Source of the DNA: Herbinix sp.
GTDB taxonomy: Bacteria; Bacillota; Clostridia; Lachnospirales; Lachnospiraceae
Assembly: GCA_029240245.1 (NCBI GenBank)
Contig: JARBTJ010000006.1
Location: forward strand, 1 to 64,000
Direction: 5' to 3'
Length of the DNA stretch: 64,000 nt
The position numbers and the translations under genes were made by a program. Below, in pieces: positions 54,073-63,117 of this stretch (the stretch's first letter is position 1; every line of letters begins with the position of its first letter). The notes under the pieces are model-generated. The model was not told where the DNA came from. It was given only the letters and a program-made list of their open reading frames with translations, and did not search any database.

Positions 54073-54545
54073 TGGATTATCAGGTAATTCTTAATTTAAT
54101 GAAGGAAATGAATCAGACTGATTTAACAAAGCTTGAAATAGAAGATAATAACGGTACACGTATCTGTATGGAAAAAGCTTCTCCCGTAGCTTACGCACCT
54201 GCTTTAACTATGCCGGTTCCTATGCCTCAGGTAAATGTAACTGCTCCGGCTGCTGCAGCTCCTGTGGCTGCGCCTGCTGAAACAGTAGATAAGCAACCGG
54301 TTGAGTTGGATGGAAAGAAAATACTTTCCCCCATGGTTGGAACCTTCTATTCACAGGCATCACCCGAAAAACCGGCGTTTGTAAAAGTCGGAGACAAGGT
54401 AAAGAAGGGTCAGACGCTCTGTATTATCGAGGCTATGAAATTGATGAATGAAATCGAAAGTGAATATGACGGTGAGGTTGTTCAGATACTGATCGATAAC
54501 GAAGAAATGGTGCAATTCGGTCAGCCGCTGTTCGTGATCCGGTAA
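54072..54545 (+). CDS. accB: biotin carboxyl carrier protein of acetyl-CoA carboxylase
   Basis: 157 residues starting at GTG 54072, overlapping the fabF stop; GGAGG seven bases upstream lies in fabF. N-terminal helical region, an Ala/Pro-rich flexible linker (about 45-75), then the biotinyl domain with PMVGTFYSQASPEKPAFVKVGDKV and biotinylation Lys in IIEAMKLMNE. Carries carboxybiotin between AccC and AccA/AccD. Confidence 0.96.
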   Translation: MDYQVILNLMKEMNQTDLTKLEIEDNNGTRICMEKASPVAYAPALTMPVPMPQVNVTAPAAAAPVAAPAETVDKQPVELDGKKILSPMVGTFYSQASPEKPAFVKVGDKVKKGQTLCIIEAMKLMNEIESEYDGEVVQILIDNEEMVQFGQPLFVIR

Positions 54546-54982
54546 TATATAATTCATTAACCAAGATTAGGTTTCCGGCAATACGAGGTGCATTAACCGA
54601 TACCCACACTAAAATCCGCAAAAATCCCAGAGGTGTGGGTTGATTCGGAAAGTATGATCGATCTGTTAATATGGTTAGCTGATGACGATAAATCAGAAAA
54701 CAATGGTAATTGAAGACGAATAGTTGTCAGGAGATAAATACTAATAGGTAGATGAATGCTAATCGGGAACAATAATAGTTGAAGATGAATGGTTGTCAGG
54801 TAATTTATTTCTAAGAAGGCTTAATATTAATCAAAAAACATGAATAACTTAGAACGAATTTTTATGTGATTTTTGGCTGTGTTTTATACAATCGATATAG
54901 TAAAAGCTGTAGGTATCTGTATTTTATATGGAATGTGTTTGGATTTGATTGTCTGTTCTTGATGGAAAGGATATATAAACAT
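54546..54982. other. 437-bp gap between accB and fabZ with direct repeats
   Basis: Contains an imperfect hairpin ACCCACAC / GTGTGGGT (54602-54640) after accB and two imperfect ~40-bp direct repeats (54699-54740 and 54769-54810) sharing TTGAAGA and GTTGTCAGG. No coding potential. It breaks an otherwise tight operon; a secondary promoter for fabZ-acc is possible, but no FabT box was found here. Confidence 0.5.
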
Positions 54983-55405
54983 ATGTTAAATATTGATGAT
55001 ATACAAAAAATATTACCACATAGACCCCCGTTTTTATTGGTGGACCGTATTGATGAAATGGAGCCGGGAAAGCATGCCATCGGTCGTAAATGTGTTACCA
55101 TGAATGAACCCTTCTTTGTGGGTCATTTTCCCGGAAAGGCAGTAATGCCCGGAGTACTTATACTGGAAGCACTAGCGCAGACCGGCGCTTTAGTAATGCT
55201 TAGTTTAGAAAAAAATGCAGGCAAAATTGTATATTTTGGTGGCATAGATAATGTAAAATTTAAACGACAGGTAGTACCCGGAGATGTATTAAAACTCGAA
55301 GTAGAAATAACAAAAAGTAAGGGTAATTTTGGTTTAGGCACCGCAGTCGCCACCGTGGATGACCAGGTTGCAGTTGAAGCGGTTCTTACTTTTGCCATTG
55401 GATAG
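54983..55405 (+). CDS. fabZ: 3-hydroxyacyl-ACP dehydratase
   Basis: 140 residues from ATG 54983 (GAAAGGA upstream); a longer in-frame reading from 54866 has no ribosome site. Hotdog fold with [11 protein letters not shown], catalytic His in [12 protein letters not shown] and Glu in [10 protein letters not shown]. Dehydrates beta-hydroxyacyl-ACP. No FabA/isomerase partner is seen here. accC follows 38 bp later. Confidence 0.96.
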   Translation: MLNIDDIQKILPHRPPFLLVDRIDEMEPGKHAIGRKCVTMNEPFFVGHFPGKAVMPGVLILEALAQTGALVMLSLEKNAGKIVYFGGIDNVKFKRQVVPGDVLKLEVEITKSKGNFGLGTAVATVDDQVAVEAVLTFAIG

Positions 55406-55443
55406 AAATCAATATATCAACGGACGAAACAAGGAGAAATGCA

Positions 55444-56790
55444 ATGTTTAAAAAAATATTAATAGCAAATCGAGGCGAAATTGCTGTCCGCATCATACGT
55501 GCCTGTAGAGAAATGGGTATCAAAACGGTGGCAGTATACTCGGAAGCAGATAAGGAAGCACTTCATGTAATGCTGGCTGATGAAGCGGTTTGCATCGGTC
55601 CGGCAAAGTCCAAGGATAGTTATTTAAATATGCAGAACATAATCAGTGCGACTGTTTTAACCGGCGCAACTGCAATTCACCCGGGTTTTGGCTTCCTGTC
55701 GGAGAACAGTTCCTTTGCAAGAATGTGTGCAGACTGTAATATCACATTTATCGGACCCAATGCGGATACTATAGATTTATTGGGTAACAAATCGAAAGCC
55801 CGTGAAACCATGCAAAAGGCTGGGGTTTCTGTAGTCCCCGGATCGGATGGAGAACTGGAATGTGTTAAGGACGCCGCAGCACTGGCGGAAAAAATCGGTT
55901 TTCCGGTAATGATTAAGGCTTCCGCCGGCGGTGGTGGTAAGGGTATGAGAGCCGTATATGCAGCCGAGGACTTAGAAGGCTTATTTAATGCAGCGAAAGC
56001 AGAAGCGAAGGCGGCATTCGGTGACGATAAATTATATATGGAGAAATTAATTGTTCACCCCAAGCATATTGAGTTTCAGATTTTGGCTGACAGCCATGGA
56101 AATGTAATTCATTTGGGCGAGCGTGACTGCTCCGTACAAAGAAGAAATCAAAAAATGATGGAGGAAGCTCCTTCCTCCCTGATGAGCAAGGAACTTCGGA
56201 AAAAGATGGGTGATGCAGCAGTAAAGGCAGCGAAAGCCACCGGTTATGTTAATGCCGGAACCATCGAATTCTTATTAGACCAGCTGGGAAATTATTATTT
56301 CATGGAAATGAATACAAGAATCCAGGTGGAACATCCGGTTACCGAGATGGTTACCGGGATCGATATGATTAAGGAACAAATTCGAATTGCCAATGGTGAA
56401 TGGATGCCTTATCAGCAAAAGGATATTGAAATCAGAGGCCATGCGATTGAATGCAGAATAAATGCGGAAGACCCGAAACGAAACTTTATGCCCTGTCCGG
56501 GAAAAATTGAGAACCTTTTATTCCCGGGTGGAAATGGTATTCGTGTAGACAGTGCTCTATATCCGGGTTATGTGGTTCCTCCCTGTTATGATTCCATGCT
56601 TGCGAAGGTAATCGCTTACGGCAAAGACAGGGATGAAGCAATCCAGAGAATGAAACGTGCTCTTTCTGAAATAGTAATTGAAGGTATTCAAACCAATACA
56701 GAATTTCAGTATGAGTTATTAGAACGGGAAGAAATTATTACAGGAAGATATAATACAGGCTTGATTGAAGGAATGAAGCATAATGAATAA
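55444..56790 (+). CDS. accC: biotin carboxylase subunit of acetyl-CoA carboxylase
   Basis: 448 residues. ATP-grasp enzyme carboxylating biotin on AccB. N-terminal [32 protein letters not shown], glycine-rich loop [12 protein letters not shown] (about 160), [17 protein letters not shown] and [19 protein letters not shown] with catalytic residues. CAAGGAG upstream. Overlaps accD by 8 bp. Confidence 0.97.
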   Translation: MFKKILIANRGEIAVRIIRACREMGIKTVAVYSEADKEALHVMLADEAVCIGPAKSKDSYLNMQNIISATVLTGATAIHPGFGFLSENSSFARMCADCNITFIGPNADTIDLLGNKSKARETMQKAGVSVVPGSDGELECVKDAAALAEKIGFPVMIKASAGGGGKGMRAVYAAEDLEGLFNAAKAEAKAAFGDDKLYMEKLIVHPKHIEFQILADSHGNVIHLGERDCSVQRRNQKMMEEAPSSLMSKELRKKMGDAAVKAAKATGYVNAGTIEFLLDQLGNYYFMEMNTRIQVEHPVTEMVTGIDMIKEQIRIANGEWMPYQQKDIEIRGHAIECRINAEDPKRNFMPCPGKIENLLFPGGNGIRVDSALYPGYVVPPCYDSMLAKVIAYGKDRDEAIQRMKRALSEIVIEGIQTNTEFQYELLEREEIITGRYNTGLIEGMKHNE

Positions 56791-57691
56791 GAATCCGTTT
56801 AAGTCAAAGCAATATGCAACAACTGAAATTTTCCGGGCCAGACCGCGTGATGTTGAAAAGCCGGAGGAGGACCGTCCCAATGTGCCTCAAGGTATTATGA
56901 CGAAATGCCCCCGCTGCACAAAGGTAATCTATACGAAACTCCTTTTAAAGAATTTTAAAAGGTGTGATGAGTGCGGCTATAATTTCAAGGTATTATCAAA
57001 TGAACGATTTGCCATGATTCTTGATGACGGCGAATTAATTGAATATGATAAGCATGTAACAACAAAAGACCCGCTTTCCTTTCCGGGCTATGGTGATAAG
57101 CTGGTGAAGACCCAGACGATGACAGGACTGGTAGACGGTTTGGTAACCGGTAAAGGTAAAATCGGCGGGTGTCCGGTAATGCTGGGTGTAATGGATGCAG
57201 CCTTTTTCATGGGCAGCATGGGAACTGCCATCGGTGAGAAGCTTGCAAGGTTATTCGAACGAGCCACCAAAGAAAGACTTCCGGTGATTGTATTTACCGC
57301 TTCGGGAGGAGCCAGAATGCAGGAGGGGATCTTTTCTCTGATGCAGATGGCAAAGGTAAGTGCTGCAGTTGCTAGACACAGTGAAGCAGGTCTATTATAC
57401 ATCACAGTGCTTACTGACCCTACCACTGGAGGCGTTACAGCAAGCTTTGCAATGCTTGGAGATATTATTTTGGCAGAGCCGGGAGCGCTGATTGGATTTG
57501 CCGGACCAAGAGTAATTGAACAGACCATTGGGCAAAAACTTCCGGAGGGTTTTCAAAGAGCAGAATTTCTACTGGAGCACGGTTTTGTAGATCAGATTGT
57601 ACCCAGGGATCAGCTAAAAATAACACTTGGAACCATCTTAAAGTTACATGCAGCAGCTGATAAGGATTTGACCGATCAGGTATCATCTTAA
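56783..57691 (+). CDS. accD: acetyl-CoA carboxylase carboxyltransferase beta subunit
   Basis: 302 residues. N-terminal zinc ribbon CPRCTKVIY ... CDECGYNF (about residues 42-64), then a crotonase-fold carboxyltransferase domain with [11 protein letters not shown] and [29 protein letters not shown]. Works with AccA. Starts inside the end of accC, a translationally coupled pair; accA begins 10 bp later. Confidence 0.97.
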   Translation: MNKNPFKSKQYATTEIFRARPRDVEKPEEDRPNVPQGIMTKCPRCTKVIYTKLLLKNFKRCDECGYNFKVLSNERFAMILDDGELIEYDKHVTTKDPLSFPGYGDKLVKTQTMTGLVDGLVTGKGKIGGCPVMLGVMDAAFFMGSMGTAIGEKLARLFERATKERLPVIVFTASGGARMQEGIFSLMQMAKVSAAVARHSEAGLLYITVLTDPTTGGVTASFAMLGDIILAEPGALIGFAGPRVIEQTIGQKLPEGFQRAEFLLEHGFVDQIVPRDQLKITLGTILKLHAAADKDLTDQVSS

Positions 57692-57701
57692 GGAGGGCAA
57701 C

Positions 57702-58487
57702 ATGGAATTAACACCTTGGGAAAAAGTGAAACTGGCTCGAATGCCATTAAGACCAACAGGTCTCGATTATATAGAGCGTATCTTTACTAATTTTCTTGAG
57801 CTGCACGGTGACCGTTATTATGGGGAGGACCGGGCAATCGTAGGCGGAATAGCATTCTTTAATGGGATACCGGTAACTGTAATAGCACAACAAAAGGGCA
57901 GAAATACGAAGGAAAACATCGCAAGAAACTTCTCCATGCCCCATCCTGAAGGATATCGAAAGGCGCTTCGTTTAATGAAACAGGCAGAAAAATTCCATCG
58001 TCCGATCATCTGCTTTATCGATACCCCGGGAGCCTTCTGCGGCTTAGGTGCTGAAGAACGAGGACAGGGAGAGGCAATCGCATCTAACTTAGCTGAAATG
58101 ATGCTCCTAAAGACTCCGATTGTATCTATTGTAATATCGGAGGGCGGTAGCGGCGGTGCACTGGCACTTGGTGTAGCAGATAAGGTATACATGCTGGAAC
58201 ATGCGATTTATTCCATTCTTTCACCGGAGGGTTTTGCTAGTATTCTTTATAAGGATTCCTCAAAGGCAGAGCAGGCATCGAAGGATATGAAGCTAACCGC
58301 GCAGGATTTACTTTCATTCGGAGTTATCGATGGGATTATTCCTGAACCGGTGGGCGGTGCACATACTGACTTTGATAAAATCATGCTGAGCGTAAAATCG
58401 GTGATAGAAGCAGATTTAGAGGATTTACTGAAACTTCCGATGGATACGATGTTAGAGATGCGATATCAGAAATACAGGAAGATATAA
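57702..58487 (+). CDS. accA: acetyl-CoA carboxylase carboxyltransferase alpha subunit
   Basis: 261 residues, shorter than the ~320 of E. coli because the N-terminal helical extension is reduced, as in many Firmicutes. [73 protein letters not shown] and [32 protein letters not shown] are conserved. AAGGAGG upstream. Last gene of the fab/acc operon. Confidence 0.97.
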   Translation: MELTPWEKVKLARMPLRPTGLDYIERIFTNFLELHGDRYYGEDRAIVGGIAFFNGIPVTVIAQQKGRNTKENIARNFSMPHPEGYRKALRLMKQAEKFHRPIICFIDTPGAFCGLGAEERGQGEAIASNLAEMMLLKTPIVSIVISEGGSGGALALGVADKVYMLEHAIYSILSPEGFASILYKDSSKAEQASKDMKLTAQDLLSFGVIDGIIPEPVGGAHTDFDKIMLSVKSVIEADLEDLLKLPMDTMLEMRYQKYRKI

Positions 58488-58530
58488 TTTGAAAATTGCT
58501 ATGCCGGAGCATAACTGCATTGGATATAGA

Positions 58531-58617
58531 AAGAAGGAGGAAATTTGAAGTATTCTCTAATTGTTAGTCAAAAAACTAACAAAGGAGATGTACTTCAAAT
58601 AAACTCCTTCTTTTTTT
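58531..58617 (+). terminator. strong compound terminator after accA
   Basis: Nested stems: AAGAAGGAG / CTCCTTCTT outside, ATTTGAAGTA / TACTTCAAAT, and TTGTTAGT / ACTAACAA at the tip, then a run of seven T. It closes the fab/acc operon. Confidence 0.93.
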
Positions 58618-58712
58618 ACATAGACATTAATTATGTATAAAAGTGGTAATTATTCAAGTTTTTTTAGCCCATCAAAAAGCTCGTTATAATTCAAGCCGTA
58701 TATCCCAATAAG

Positions 58713-59111
58713 GTGATATACGCAATTTCCTGCTCCAAAATTCAAATGATTGGATTAATGATATCGGTATTATGCTATGGAATTACAGTACTGATTTATA
58801 CAGCCATTTGTCTTTGGGGTGTTTATCTGTTACAACCCGGAGATGAAATGGGTTATGCCGTTCTGAATTTTTACATATTACTGCCAACCATTTCTTTTAT
58901 TATAGCGCTTATTATTAGCTTGAAGAATGGTTTTATGTATTACCTTTATCCAATATTTGTAGGAGCTTTGGGTGGTATAATACCATTTTTCGTATTTCAT
59001 AACATCCAAGGTATCAATATAATCTTTGCATTTGTACCAGCATCGATAGGAGCTTTAATAGGAACACTTGACAATCATAAAATGAAAAAGGGACTTTTTG
59101 CAGAAAAATAA
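58713..59111 (+). CDS. small membrane protein of unknown function
   Basis: Up to 132 residues. GTG 58713 has an AAGG five bases upstream; ATG 58746 (MIGLMISVLCYG) is an alternative. Four hydrophobic helices: about 12-35, 47-65, 75-95 and 98-120; a basic C-terminus KMKKGLFAEK. The family is not recognised. It stands alone after the accA terminator and converges on the next, minus-strand gene 14 bp away. Confidence 0.55.
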   Translation: MIYAISCSKIQMIGLMISVLCYGITVLIYTAICLWGVYLLQPGDEMGYAVLNFYILLPTISFIIALIISLKNGFMYYLYPIFVGALGGIIPFFVFHNIQGINIIFAFVPASIGALIGTLDNHKMKKGLFAEK

Positions 59112-59125
59112 ATGCTTCTGCTTCC

Positions 59126-59920
59126 CTATCTTTTAATCTGAACTAAACTACTGGTAAAGGTACCTCCGCAGTTTTCAATATAATTGCGGTATTCTTCATA
59201 ATTAATATAGTATTCCACTCCCCAGGAGGAGATGCGTAGCATAATTTTGTGAGCTAAATTGTCCTTAATGATACCGGTTACGGTGACATAATGACTGTTG
59301 ATATCCTGCATAACAGCTCTGTAACGGTATTGCTTAGTAGGGGACTTCTGCTCCTCTGAATCAGGGATAGTAACTTCATATCTCTGATAAAAAGGTATTC
59401 CTTTGTTTTCCCAGAATTTAGGCGTATTTGGCCCAATTGAAATGATTACTGGTATATCATAATTTAACATTTCTACTATGATTTCATACATATCATAATA
59501 CGATAATGTCCATTTCCAATATGCATGGTACCCAAGGCCATAGGTTTTGGAATAGGAATTAAAAGCAGAGGCGATTTTTGTACCAAGGACAGCGATATAC
59601 CTGCGTGTTTTCGTATATTTATCATTAATCCTGCGCACGTAAGCATCGTAATTCCTATGGTCAATGGAATTATCGGTATTAAGAGCGATTTGCGTTTCGG
59701 GACTTCGAAAATCATCACTTCGTCTTGCAAGATATAATAGTAGATCAGCGGTAGCAATGGTACCACAACCGTAATTATGCAGGATATAATCCTTGTTGTT
59801 TTTATTTTTTTCGGGAAACCACATTTGGCTGCCCCCATAGAAGGTGACGGTGTCTTTGATTACCGGGACATAATCCGGACGGGACAATTCTATCTCTACG
59901 CTGTTAATTTGTATCGACAC
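59126..59920 (-). CDS. papain/C39-like cysteine peptidase-fold protein
   Basis: 264 residues, no signal peptide. Cys52 in NYGCGTIATADLLLYLA is the typical opening of a C39/papain-like active site; His210 in INSHYVTVTGI and the SSWGVEYYI segment (231-239) fit the His and the Asn/Ser-Trp-Gly region of papain-type folds, where Ser replaces the usual Asn. This suggests a cysteine hydrolase, or a relative that lost activity. No ABC transporter or peptide precursor gene lies beside it. Substrate unknown. Confidence 0.6.
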   Translation of the reverse strand: MSIQINSVEIELSRPDYVPVIKDTVTFYGGSQMWFPEKNKNNKDYILHNYGCGTIATADLLLYLARRSDDFRSPETQIALNTDNSIDHRNYDAYVRRINDKYTKTRRYIAVLGTKIASAFNSYSKTYGLGYHAYWKWTLSYYDMYEIIVEMLNYDIPVIISIGPNTPKFWENKGIPFYQRYEVTIPDSEEQKSPTKQYRYRAVMQDINSHYVTVTGIIKDNLAHKIMLRISSWGVEYYINYEEYRNYIENCGGTFTSSLVQIKR

Positions 59921-60030
59921 AATAAGTTCTCCTGATAATGGCTTCTTAGATTATCATATTCTATAATTTTGTGATGTTGCAGAAGGATAAGTTCCTTTTT
60001 TGATCAACCTGCATATTTTATTTTTCGCAA

Positions 60031-60083
60031 AAAAAGAGCTTTTGTTCCATAACAAAATACGTTAATGGTCAAAAGCTCTATAT
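60031..60083 (-). terminator. terminator of the ABC-F gene
   Basis: AGAGCTTTTG ... CAAAAGCTCT, a 10-bp perfect stem; on the minus strand it is followed by a seven-T run. It lies 67 bp past the ABC-F stop codon. Confidence 0.88.
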
Positions 60084-60149
60084 TAAGTGCATGGGTATTA
60101 CTAATTGATACCAGGGGCTTTATATGATTTGTGTCAAGTATTAAGAAAA

Positions 60150-61793
60150 TTAATCCTCACGGCTCTCATCTTCTTCCGAGGTGAACTGCATTACCTGTCT
60201 CTTTCTAGCCAATTCATCACTGTCAAGGTATTCATCATAAGTGGATATCTTATCAATGAGACCATTCGGTGTAAGCTCCATGATACGGTTTGCGGTAGTC
60301 TGTACAAACTGATGATCCTGTGAAGTAAATAATGCTACTCCCGGGAATTTCATCAAACCGTTATTTAAGGAAGTAATGGACTCCATATCCAAGTGGTTGG
60401 TAGGCTCATCAAGGATTAATACATTCGCTCCTGCAATCATCATTTTGGATAGCATAACGCGGACTCTTTCACCACCGGAGAGTACTTTAACCTTCTTGGA
60501 ACCTTCTTCACCCGCAAATAGCATTCTACCCATGAAACCACGTACATAAGTAACATCCTTTTCCGGAGAGAAGGGCATTAAGAAATCAACAATGGTCTCT
60601 TCACCTGCAAATAGCTTAGTGTTATCCTTTGGGAAATAGGATACATTTGTGGTGATACCCCATTTGTAATTGCCCTCGTCCGGTTCCATTTCACCGGATA
60701 AAATCTTGAATAGGGTAGTGGTAGCATTGGTATTAGGACCAACAAATGCTACTTTATCCTCACGGCCAATCATGAAGGAAATGTTATCGAGTATCTTTAC
60801 ACCATCAATGGTTTTTGAAAGATTCTCAACGGTAAGAACTTCATTACCGATTTCACGACTTGGACGGAAATCAATATAAGGGTATTTACGACTGGAGGGA
60901 CGGATATCATCCAGTTCGATTTTTTCCAATGCTTTCTTTCTGGAGGTAGCCTGTTTTGATTTGGAAGCATTTGCTGAGAATCTTTGGATAAATTCCTGTA
61001 ATTCCTTAATCTTATCTTCCTTCTTCTTATTGGCTTCCTTCATCTGTTTTACCATGAGCTGGCTGGATTCGTACCAGAAGTCATAGTTACCGGAATAAAG
61101 CTGTATTTTAGCATAATCAATATCCGCAATGTGAGTACAAACCTTATTTAAGAAATAACGGTCATGGGAAACCACGATTACCGTATTTTCAAAGTTAATC
61201 AAGAATTCCTCGAGCCAGCGGATCGCTTCTAAATCCAAGTGGTTGGTGGGCTCATCGAGCAGCAGAATATCCGGATTTCCGAATAATGCCTGTGCAAGAA
61301 GAACCTTAACCTTTTCACCACCGTTTAATTCATTCATTAATTTATAATGTAGATCCGTTTCTACACCAAGTCCGTTTAGGAGTGTTGCAGCATTCGACTC
61401 AGACTCCCAGCCGTCCATAGCAGCAAATTCACCTTCCAGTTCGCTCGCACGAATACCGTCTTCCTCCGTAAAGTCTTCCTTTGCATAGATTAAATCTTTT
61501 TCCTTCATAATTTCGTAAAGACGCTTATTACCCATGATAACAGTATCAAGTACCTGATAAGTATCATATTTGAAATGATCCTGCTGTAAAAAGGAAAGTC
61601 TCTGGCCCGGAGTGATGATGACATCACCTTTGCTGGGCTCTAATTGTCCGTTCAATATTTTAAGAAAAGTGGATTTGCCGGCACCGTTGGCACCGATTAA
61701 TCCGTAACAATTACCCTCAGTGAACTTTATATTCACGTCTTCGAATAATGCACGCTTTCCTAGTCGTAAAGTTATGTTACTAGCCTGTATCAT
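60150..61793 (-). CDS. ABC-F ATPase, YkpA/YbiT-like, with altered second Walker A
   Basis: 547 residues, no membrane part: two ATPase domains in tandem joined by a ~60-residue charged linker (about 240-300, the P-site tRNA interaction motif). Such proteins act on the ribosome. Domain 1: Walker A GANGAGKST (about 34), signature LNGGEKVKVLLAQALF, Walker B LLLDEPTNHLDL. Domain 2: signature LSGGERVRVMLSKMMI and VLILDEPTNHLDM are intact, but Walker A reads GPNTNATTT at 352-360, with Ala357 for Gly and Thr358 for the catalytic Lys. AGGAGGATTC upstream. Translation-factor rather than resistance role is inferred. Confidence 0.9.
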   Translation of the reverse strand: MIQASNITLRLGKRALFEDVNIKFTEGNCYGLIGANGAGKSTFLKILNGQLEPSKGDVIITPGQRLSFLQQDHFKYDTYQVLDTVIMGNKRLYEIMKEKDLIYAKEDFTEEDGIRASELEGEFAAMDGWESESNAATLLNGLGVETDLHYKLMNELNGGEKVKVLLAQALFGNPDILLLDEPTNHLDLEAIRWLEEFLINFENTVIVVSHDRYFLNKVCTHIADIDYAKIQLYSGNYDFWYESSQLMVKQMKEANKKKEDKIKELQEFIQRFSANASKSKQATSRKKALEKIELDDIRPSSRKYPYIDFRPSREIGNEVLTVENLSKTIDGVKILDNISFMIGREDKVAFVGPNTNATTTLFKILSGEMEPDEGNYKWGITTNVSYFPKDNTKLFAGEETIVDFLMPFSPEKDVTYVRGFMGRMLFAGEEGSKKVKVLSGGERVRVMLSKMMIAGANVLILDEPTNHLDMESITSLNNGLMKFPGVALFTSQDHQFVQTTANRIMELTPNGLIDKISTYDEYLDSDELARKRQVMQFTSEEDESRED

Positions 61794-61997
61794 AGAATCC
61801 TCCTAAAGATTTCGTTCAAAGTTGAAAATCGCCAATTACTATTGTAGCGTATATTCCTGATTTTGCAAGAGGTTAGTGTTAAAAATCTTGATTTTTCACA
61901 AAGCGAATTTTATTCGTTTAATAAATTTTGTTCTGCCATACAAATTTGCTATATTCGTAATGGTGGAGGTACTTATTGAATTGTATTGATTAATTAA

Positions 61998-62074
61998 AGA
62001 AGGAGGATATGAAGTACTCCAAAATGCTAGTTTACCATTAACTAGCGTCTGAGAACACGATATATCCCACCTTC
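61998..62074 (-). terminator. nested hairpin behind the small membrane gene
   Basis: Outer arms AGAAGGAGGATAT / ATATCCCACCTTC and a perfect inner stem GCTAGTT (62026-62032) / AACTAGC (62040-62046). It lies 59 bp past the minus-strand gene at 62133. Its left arm shares AAAGAAGGAGGA and GAAGTA with the accA terminator. The T-run on the minus strand is weak. Confidence 0.5.
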
Positions 62075-62132
62075 ATTGTATTTCTATAATCCATGCCATT
62101 CAAATTGCATATTATATTAAATTATTTCAAAG

Positions 62133-62327
62133 CTACTTTAATCCTTTACATTTCCTGTTTTTTCTCATTTCGATGAAGTTTGGAATTCCGATCGAACCGA
62201 GTACCATGATTGGACCGCCGAATATGCTGATGCCAAAGCCGTGATCCTGGTAATCGACAATAAACCAAGCGACTGCTCCAATTATGGATAACAGGATGGA
62301 AATCAATAATCTTTTTTGATGCTTCAT
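62133..62327 (-). CDS. small membrane protein of unknown function
   Basis: 64 residues from ATG 62327 with GGAGGG upstream. Two hydrophobic segments (RLLISILLSIIGAVAWFIVD and GISIFGGPIMVLGSIGI) between a basic N-terminus and a strongly basic C-terminus (MRKNRKCKGLK). Family not recognised. It starts 37 bp after the SGNH esterase gene, probably the same transcript. Confidence 0.55.
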   Translation of the reverse strand: MKHQKRLLISILLSIIGAVAWFIVDYQDHGFGISIFGGPIMVLGSIGIPNFIEMRKNRKCKGLK

Positions 62328-62364
62328 ATTATTACCCTCCATTAGATGTGAAAAGGATATTGGC

Positions 62365-62997
62365 TTAGCTTAAGGCCTTTATGTACTCCTCAGCTATCAA
62401 TGTATGACCAATGGTGCTTGGATGAACGCCGTCACCCGACATTTCGGTACAAGTGAAACGCTCTACCTCTGCCTTTGCAAAGATTCCGTCCAACGGAAGA
62501 TAATAGTCTGCGAATTCTTTCGCTAATTGTCGTACCACATGAATCTTCGGATCTAAATCCTCTCTCCAGGAGGCCCTCTCCGGCACGGAATTTAAAAGGA
62601 AAGGTTCTAACAGCATGATTTTGCAGTTTGGCATATCCTTCTTAATTCTGGTTAAAAGTTCACGGTAAGTTTTCTCAAAGCTTTCGGCACTAGTCGGATC
62701 ATTGGAATCATATCTTCTCCAGGTATCGTTTACACCGATTAAAATGGAAAGGAAATCGGGTTGAATCTCTTTAAAATCCTCGTCATAACGTCCTAACAGG
62801 TCGATTGCTCTGTTTCCGGAGATACCTTTGTTCACAAAGGTTACCTTACGGTCCGGAAATAACAATTGAAACATTTTAGATACGATTTCGGCATATCCAT
62901 CTCCCAGGGAATTAATATCCTCCCTGTTTCTGCCGCAGTCGGTTATGCTGTCTCCCTGAAACAATACAACCTGTCCATTTGTCAATATACTGTTCAT
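62365..62997 (-). CDS. SGNH/GDSL-family hydrolase
   Basis: 210 residues from ATG 62997 with GGAGGTT upstream. The four SGNH blocks are visible: block I Ser in LFQGDSITDCGRN, block II Gly in NKGISGNRAIDLL, block III Asn in LIGVNDTWRRY, and block V Asp/His in SGDGVHPSTIGH. No signal peptide, so cytoplasmic. Family members deacetylate sugars or cleave esters; carbohydrate esterase activity is a reasonable guess in a saccharolytic clostridium, but unproven. Confidence 0.88.
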   Translation of the reverse strand: MNSILTNGQVVLFQGDSITDCGRNREDINSLGDGYAEIVSKMFQLLFPDRKVTFVNKGISGNRAIDLLGRYDEDFKEIQPDFLSILIGVNDTWRRYDSNDPTSAESFEKTYRELLTRIKKDMPNCKIMLLEPFLLNSVPERASWREDLDPKIHVVRQLAKEFADYYLPLDGIFAKAEVERFTCTEMSGDGVHPSTIGHTLIAEEYIKALS

Positions 62998-63117
62998 TCT
63001 ATAAACCTCCACTAGGTAAGATAATCATGTAAATCTCTAAGAAACTAAATATTGTATTCATTTCATATAAAATTGAATTATACTTGATACAAACATTTAT
63101 AAATCAATGCTTCCTGT

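Noticed and set aside
58531-62074. Hairpins at 58531 and 61998 as a third repeat family
   Set aside because: They share AAAGAAGGAGGA and GAAGTA on one arm, but the rest differs; similar ribosome-site-like purine runs could explain it.
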